From: JAGOUN01 sp040389005
GTDB lineage: Bacteria; Pseudomonadota; Gammaproteobacteria; JAGOUN01
DNA length: 27,376 nucleotides
Direction: 5' to 3'
Assembly (NCBI GenBank): GCA_040389005.1
Contig: JAZKAS010000011.1
Location: forward strand, 1-27,376
Of the stretch, positions 23,441-27,376 are shown in pieces. Under the pieces are notes generated by a model. The model was not told the origin of the DNA and did no database searches. It saw only the letters and a list, made by a program, of their open reading frames with translations. Position 1 is the first letter of the stretch. Each line of letters opens with the position of its first letter. A program made the translations under genes and the position numbers.

Positions 23441-24373
23441 TCACCTAATCAATAAAAAAAATGAAAATAAGACTGCAACGGCAATAACGAAAAGCCCCAT
23501 AAGCGCATAATCTTGTCGATTGAATAACTTTTTCTGCTGCGAACACGATGCAATCACTTCTTTTGAATCGAGAATAGCTGCTTGCGTTGCTTCTTTATCC
23601 ACCAAAGATTTTCCTTGAACATACGAAGCCAATAACGCTTTATAAGCAATAATGTTGACGACTCTAGGAATGCCAAAACTCACTTCAAAAATCATTTGAC
23701 TCGCCACAGGCAAAAACAAATCTCCCGTGGCATGACCGGCTGTAATCAAACGTCGTTGCAGATAATATGCAATTTGATGCGATTGTAGTGACGTCAGCTG
23801 AACAGAAAAACCAATGCGCTGTTTCAATTGCCTAAATTTTTTCGCCCCTAAACGTTCATCTAATTCAGGCTGCCCAAGCAACACAAGCTGAATCAGTTTT
23901 TGATGCTCAGATTCTAAGTTGGTCAATAAACGCAACGCTTCCAATGATGCATCCGATAGTGTTTGCGCTTCATCAACCAACAAAACAACGCGCCTACCCG
24001 CATGATAATATGTTAACAGTTTATCAGTAATATTTTTGTAAAGATAATATTCAACATCGGTGGCACTATGTGCTATGGATAATTCATCTGCAATCAAACG
24101 AAAAAGCGTTTCTGTATTCAGTAATGGATTGTGAATATAGAGCGTCACCATATCTTTTGCATCCAACGCATCGATCAGTTTACGGCACAACAGCGTTTTA
24201 CCCGTCCCGACCTCACCAACCACCTTAATGATTGGCTCACCTTTTTCTAAGCTATGCGTAATAGCTTCTAGTGCATCACGATATAATTCAAAATCACAAA
24301 AAAATTTCAAATTAGGCGTTTGCTCAAAAGGCAAATCTTGCAACTGAAAATAACGTTTAATTTCCGCGTGCAT
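23441..24373 (-). CDS. mshM: MSHA biogenesis ATPase MshM, ExeA-like
   Basis: MshM is an AAA+ ATPase of the ExeA/GspA type, thought to help place the secretin through the cell wall. Walker A GEVGTGKT is at 53-60 and Walker B LLVDEAQ at 131-137, followed by LVLLGQPELDE as the sensor region. The N-terminus shows the family pattern FxLxxxPFxxTPxxxFF. A membrane helix lies at the C-terminus (about 288-309) and only two residues follow, so the ExeA-type periplasmic peptidoglycan-binding domain is absent, as in other MshM proteins. Its start overlaps the mshL stop by one base (TAATG). Confidence 0.92.
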   Translation of the reverse strand: MHAEIKRYFQLQDLPFEQTPNLKFFCDFELYRDALEAITHSLEKGEPIIKVVGEVGTGKTLLCRKLIDALDAKDMVTLYIHNPLLNTETLFRLIADELSIAHSATDVEYYLYKNITDKLLTYYHAGRRVVLLVDEAQTLSDASLEALRLLTNLESEHQKLIQLVLLGQPELDERLGAKKFRQLKQRIGFSVQLTSLQSHQIAYYLQRRLITAGHATGDLFLPVASQMIFEVSFGIPRVVNIIAYKALLASYVQGKSLVDKEATQAAILDSKEVIASCSQQKKLFNRQDYALMGLFVIAVAVLFSFFLLIR

Positions 24374-26058
24374 TATTCATTCCTAAAAAATTCTTGTGCT
24401 GATTTTTCTGAATAAGCAGACTTAGCGGTCTTATCTAACTCTGTTTTCCATACATTATCTTGCACAACAATCGGGCGAAGCAGAATAACCAACTCGCTCT
24501 TAACACCTGTATTTTGATGTGCCGTGGTGACAGCGCCTAATGTGTCTTGATATTTCGAATTCAATGGCAAACCCGAAGCGCTGCTCGCTGCTAGTGTTTG
24601 CATCAAACCACCTAAAATAATCACTTGACCATCTTTTGCGTGCACCACAGTATCGGTTTCTCGAATGTCAGACTGCGCGACAGGCAGTTGCGATTCTTGA
24701 CCATCCACATTCACTGTTAAAATATTTTCACTGACTTTACTGACAGAAGGATGAATATGCAGATTGACTTCGCCTTGTTCTGTAATTTGTGGCGTTACAT
24801 ACAAAGAAATACCCGAAAAAAAGGCTTGTAAATTAATCGTTGACGTTGTGGTATTGGTACTTTCACCGCCACCGCCCGTCGTCACTTGGCTTTGTACGTT
24901 AGTCACGTAATAATTATCCGAACCTACTTTGATAATAGCGCTCTGATTATTAATGGCCGACACTCTTGGTTTTGAAAGTACAGATACTTTACCCTGCGTT
25001 GAAATGAGTGAAAGCGCATAGTTAAAATTGTTACGATCACCCGACATACTCAAATTGTAAACGCTCGATAACAACCCACTCGTGACGGTTGTTGGCGTTA
25101 ACGGCATTGAGGTTGACGGCGAAATGGATCCCCCTGCAGTTAAGGCAGCCCAGTCAATGCCCGCACTATATTCACTGGCTAATACAACGTCTAAAATCTC
25201 CGCTTCGATAATTACCTCTCGGCCTAAAATATTTTGCGTTTTAATAATATACTGCTCAACTAAGGCCATATCTTTTGGATAAGCACGCACTAGAACCATA
25301 CCGGTATCCGCAGTGACTTGTACCAAGGGACTTTCAGAATTAGTATCTTTGGCACTATTACCATTGGCCCCAATGAGTGCGTTAATTGTCGTCGTCATAT
25401 CACTCCAGAACGTATCTTTTTGTGAAGCCTGAATTGTGACTGTTGATGGTGTTATCGTAGATCCAGCGGTACTCGTCGAAGATGATGCTGCTTGAGTTAA
25501 ATCACCGCCCGAGCTATTGATTTGTGTATTAGTTTGTAAAGTACGCTGCAACATGAGTTTATCTAACATGAAAATGCGTGTTTGCAATTCTTTGGGATAA
25601 ATTTTATAACCATAGCTAGTTTTTTCATAATGATAACCATACAAATCTGAAACGGCATCCAACGCTTCTGTTAACGTGACTTGTTTTAATTTAAGCGTAA
25701 TATTGCCTGTTACTCCCGGCGCAAGGATCAAGCTATAACCTGATCCTTGGGATAGTCCGGAAAAAAATTCTTTGGCCGCGACGTTATTCACTGACACATC
25801 AAAGCGCACCGAGATGCTATTGTCCTTAACACCCGGAAGCGCTGCCGAAGAAGGCATCATCTGTGTTGAAACTGAGGCTGGAAGCACAAGTTTTTTTGCA
25901 TTTTCTTCAATACGCTGTTTGTTTCGAGCATCTTGTGTCAGCTCATTATGTATATTGGTCAGATTATCATTATAGTTTTTATCACTTGGCTTCATACAAC
26001 CCACTAAAAAAGCGACCGCAGTGACGATAACTATGATCTTATAATTCATGTACTTCAT
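24373..26058 (-). CDS. mshL: MSHA secretin MshL, lipoprotein
   Basis: MshL is the outer-membrane secretin ring through which the pilus passes. The signal sequence ends in the lipobox LVGC with Cys21, so it is a lipoprotein. A secretin N-terminal (STN) domain at about 80-155 (FSGLSQGSGYSLILAPGVTG) precedes a Ser/Thr-rich linker. The secretin core follows, with GREVIIEAEILDVVL, VLSKPRVSAINNQSA and VIILGGLMQTL. It is 561 aa, in the family range. The ATG at 26058 overlaps the mshK stop as ATGA; a second ATG three codons later is possible. Confidence 0.95.
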   Translation of the reverse strand: MKYMNYKIIVIVTAVAFLVGCMKPSDKNYNDNLTNIHNELTQDARNKQRIEENAKKLVLPASVSTQMMPSSAALPGVKDNSISVRFDVSVNNVAAKEFFSGLSQGSGYSLILAPGVTGNITLKLKQVTLTEALDAVSDLYGYHYEKTSYGYKIYPKELQTRIFMLDKLMLQRTLQTNTQINSSGGDLTQAASSSTSTAGSTITPSTVTIQASQKDTFWSDMTTTINALIGANGNSAKDTNSESPLVQVTADTGMVLVRAYPKDMALVEQYIIKTQNILGREVIIEAEILDVVLASEYSAGIDWAALTAGGSISPSTSMPLTPTTVTSGLLSSVYNLSMSGDRNNFNYALSLISTQGKVSVLSKPRVSAINNQSAIIKVGSDNYYVTNVQSQVTTGGGGESTNTTTSTINLQAFFSGISLYVTPQITEQGEVNLHIHPSVSKVSENILTVNVDGQESQLPVAQSDIRETDTVVHAKDGQVIILGGLMQTLAASSASGLPLNSKYQDTLGAVTTAHQNTGVKSELVILLRPIVVQDNVWKTELDKTAKSAYSEKSAQEFFRNE

Positions 26059-26444
26059 TGGCTTTCCTCATTCATCATCTCACGCAGTTTTTGCAATTTA
26101 GATTGCTCTGCATCAATTACCACAATTCTTTTCTCTCCATTCGTAGTGAGTAAAACGACGCGCTTACTATTCACACTCTTCACTTGCATACCTTGAAACG
26201 TATCGCCCTCTGAAACAAACGTCTCATTGAGCAACGCAATCATTTTGCCGCCTGTTTGCATATACATTTTATACTCAATGACTGTTTCCGAAGGATCAGG
26301 GTAAATCACTTGATAAAAAAGTTGTATATTTTCAGGAGGGGTGAATGGATTAAAATTCGGGTTGGGATTATCTGCCCAAGCTGGCGCAGAGGAAACAAGA
26401 ATAGACAATTCCACCAAAATAAGCAACGTCAATGCTTGCTTCAT
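26055..26444 (-). CDS. mshK: MSHA biogenesis protein MshK, PilP-like
   Basis: MshK is a small periplasmic protein of the PilP type that links the inner-membrane platform to the secretin. It is 129 aa, with a signal peptide at 1-24 (cut after AWA). A Pro/Asn-rich stretch (NPNPNFNPFTPPEN) follows, then a beta-rich part ending in VSEGDTFQGMQVKSVNSKRVVL, which is the usual HQ-fold. AGGAG lies ten bases upstream of the ATG. It sits two bases after mshJ and overlaps mshL by ATGA. The call rests on its position as much as its sequence. Confidence 0.82.
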   Translation of the reverse strand: MKQALTLLILVELSILVSSAPAWADNPNPNFNPFTPPENIQLFYQVIYPDPSETVIEYKMYMQTGGKMIALLNETFVSEGDTFQGMQVKSVNSKRVVLLTTNGEKRIVVIDAEQSKLQKLREMMNEESQ

Positions 26445-26446
26445 GC

Positions 26447-27010
26447 TTAAGCTCCTTTCAGCGTAAAGACTTTCATCGTGATTTCCGCTTTAGGGTAACG
26501 ATTCATATTAAAATCAATGCTGTCAAAATAAATACCAACGGGCGCTTTTTGCAAAGTTTGTAAATAAGTGACAAAGCTATCAAATCTTCCTGAAAAAACC
26601 AGCGTTGCAAACGATTGCCCAATCATGTTGAATAAAGATAGATTCAACACAGTCGCAGCCAACGTAAATTGATGCGCCCCTGCGGGTAATGTGACCACTG
26701 AATTATCCACATAACTCGCCATTGTTAATCCAACAATATTGGAAATGGCGTCTTGAAAAACTTGCTTAAGTGGAACCGCTTGAAGCGCATTTTTGTAAAT
26801 AAAATTAGATCGCGATTCGTACAAGGCGCTCAATTCTTTTGTAAGTGTTTGGTCATGAATTTGCTGCTCTAACATAGCGTGATTGTTTGCAAGCAAAGGC
26901 TTTTCTAACAAAAAATACCACACCACATACAGAACGAACAACATGATAAATAAAACAAAACTGCGTAGCCCAACAGGCCATTGATTAATTTTATACGCTA
27001 ACGTTCTCAT
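26447..27010 (-). CDS. mshJ: MSHA biogenesis protein MshJ, PilO-like
   Basis: MshJ is the PilO-like partner of the MshI/PilN protein in the inner-membrane platform. At 187 aa it has a short cytoplasmic N-terminus, one membrane helix (about 15-36), a coiled-coil helix (about 40-70) and a ferredoxin-like periplasmic part ending in RYPKAEITMKVFTL. It overlaps the upstream gene by ATGA. The sequence is divergent, so order in the operon supports the call. Confidence 0.85.
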   Translation of the reverse strand: MRTLAYKINQWPVGLRSFVLFIMLFVLYVVWYFLLEKPLLANNHAMLEQQIHDQTLTKELSALYESRSNFIYKNALQAVPLKQVFQDAISNIVGLTMASYVDNSVVTLPAGAHQFTLAATVLNLSLFNMIGQSFATLVFSGRFDSFVTYLQTLQKAPVGIYFDSIDFNMNRYPKAEITMKVFTLKGA

Positions 27011-27376
27011 ACAGACGCTCCTGATATTTTGAGCACACTTGTTTGAAGCGTAAAATGATAAAACTCCGGAATCTTGAGCTGCTCAATTTCTTTTTTATAT
27101 TTTTCAGGCACATCCGGCAACAATCCTTTATTGACATCAACGCCGAGAAATTGAATATTTTTAAAAGCAGGTTGCAAGGCTAATTGTTTTAGCAATTGAT
27201 CTAACTTCTCTGGCGAATCCATCGCGCCAGTTATTTTGATAAAAGCAGGATGCCGCTGAATCACCACACGCTCCAACCACAAACCTTTAACTTGAACATG
27301 CGTCAACGCTTCAAACTCAGCATAAAACCCTTGTTCACCTTGTAATAAATTAGACGATAATGCGCCGACCAAAGGA
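27007..27376 (-). CDS. mshI: MSHA biogenesis protein MshI, C-terminal part
   Basis: This is the C-terminal part of a gene that enters from beyond the window edge. The codon nearest the edge that could serve as start is a TTG, but the frame stays open, so it is truncated and not a short gene. The 122 visible residues have the PilN-type periplasmic pattern VKGLWLERVVIQ, then FIKITGAMDSPEKLDQLLKQL and FKNIQFLGV. It overlaps mshJ by ATGA. MshI/PilN proteins pair with MshJ/PilO in the inner membrane. Confidence 0.78.
   Translation of the reverse strand, partial: PLVGALSSNLLQGEQGFYAEFEALTHVQVKGLWLERVVIQRHPAFIKITGAMDSPEKLDQLLKQLALQPAFKNIQFLGVDVNKGLLPDVPEKYKKEIEQLKIPEFYHFTLQTSVLKISGASV

Noticed and set aside
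27007..27372. A complete 121-aa gene starting at TTG 27372
   Set aside because: The frame is open to the window edge and the sequence reads as the C-terminus of a PilN/MshI protein, so it is a truncated gene.

Overview
The window looks like chromosome of a low-GC (about 40% by eye) gammaproteobacterium. Many products read closest to Legionella/Coxiella-type relatives. The marks are a glyQ-glyS-gmhB-plsC block in the order seen in Pseudomonas and relatives, efp next to epmA, an OPT-family transporter, an MSHA-type pilus operon, and tandem TTAA-type sites resembling PmrA boxes. The lineage is inference; there is no rRNA to place it. I saw no tRNA, rRNA, CRISPR array or transposase. No gene-free stretch exceeds 300 bases; the longest is 5243-5516.

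Layout. 1-369: a small unknown protein. 406-5242 (+): glyQ, glyS, a Phd/YefM-PIN toxin-antitoxin pair, gmhB and plsC. The TA pair sits inside an otherwise conserved housekeeping block and brings its own promoter, overlapped by paired palindromes. 5243-5531: four exact 11-bp TTAAG units, a good -10, then a possible small RNA or 34-codon ORF ending in a hairpin plus T-run. 5517-8733 (-): an operon of an MFS transporter, an FAD oxidoreductase and an aldo/keto reductase; the oxidoreductase carries a large in-frame palindrome. 8853-10479 (+): efp and epmA, translation factor EF-P and the ligase that modifies its Lys34. 10476-12770 (-): a 764-residue TPR-type protein of unknown role with a PmrA-box-like site in its promoter. 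12899-14940 (-): an OPT transporter crossing a 10-N assembly gap. 15037-17915 (+): engB and uvrD, separated by a perfect 17-bp hairpin. 17980-19235 (+): two paralogous secreted proteins with type IV pilin-head-like features but no prepilin N-terminus. 19232-27376 (-): mshI(partial)-J-K-L-M-N-E-G, a tightly overlapping operon for the pilus machine.

How it fits together. The MSHA-type operon encodes the inner-membrane platform (MshI/J/K/G), lipoprotein secretin (MshL), AAA ATPase (MshM), TPR protein (MshN) and assembly ATPase (MshE). The usual pilin genes after mshG are not in this window; two pilin-head-like secreted proteins converge on mshG instead. Two promoters about 7.5 kb apart (5255-5318 and 12791-12832) share the same layout: 11-bp-spaced TTAAG/T half-sites, with the last half-site beginning 25 bp before the -10. 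This suggests one OmpR-family regulator, perhaps PmrA, controlling both the small transcript and the large TPR protein.
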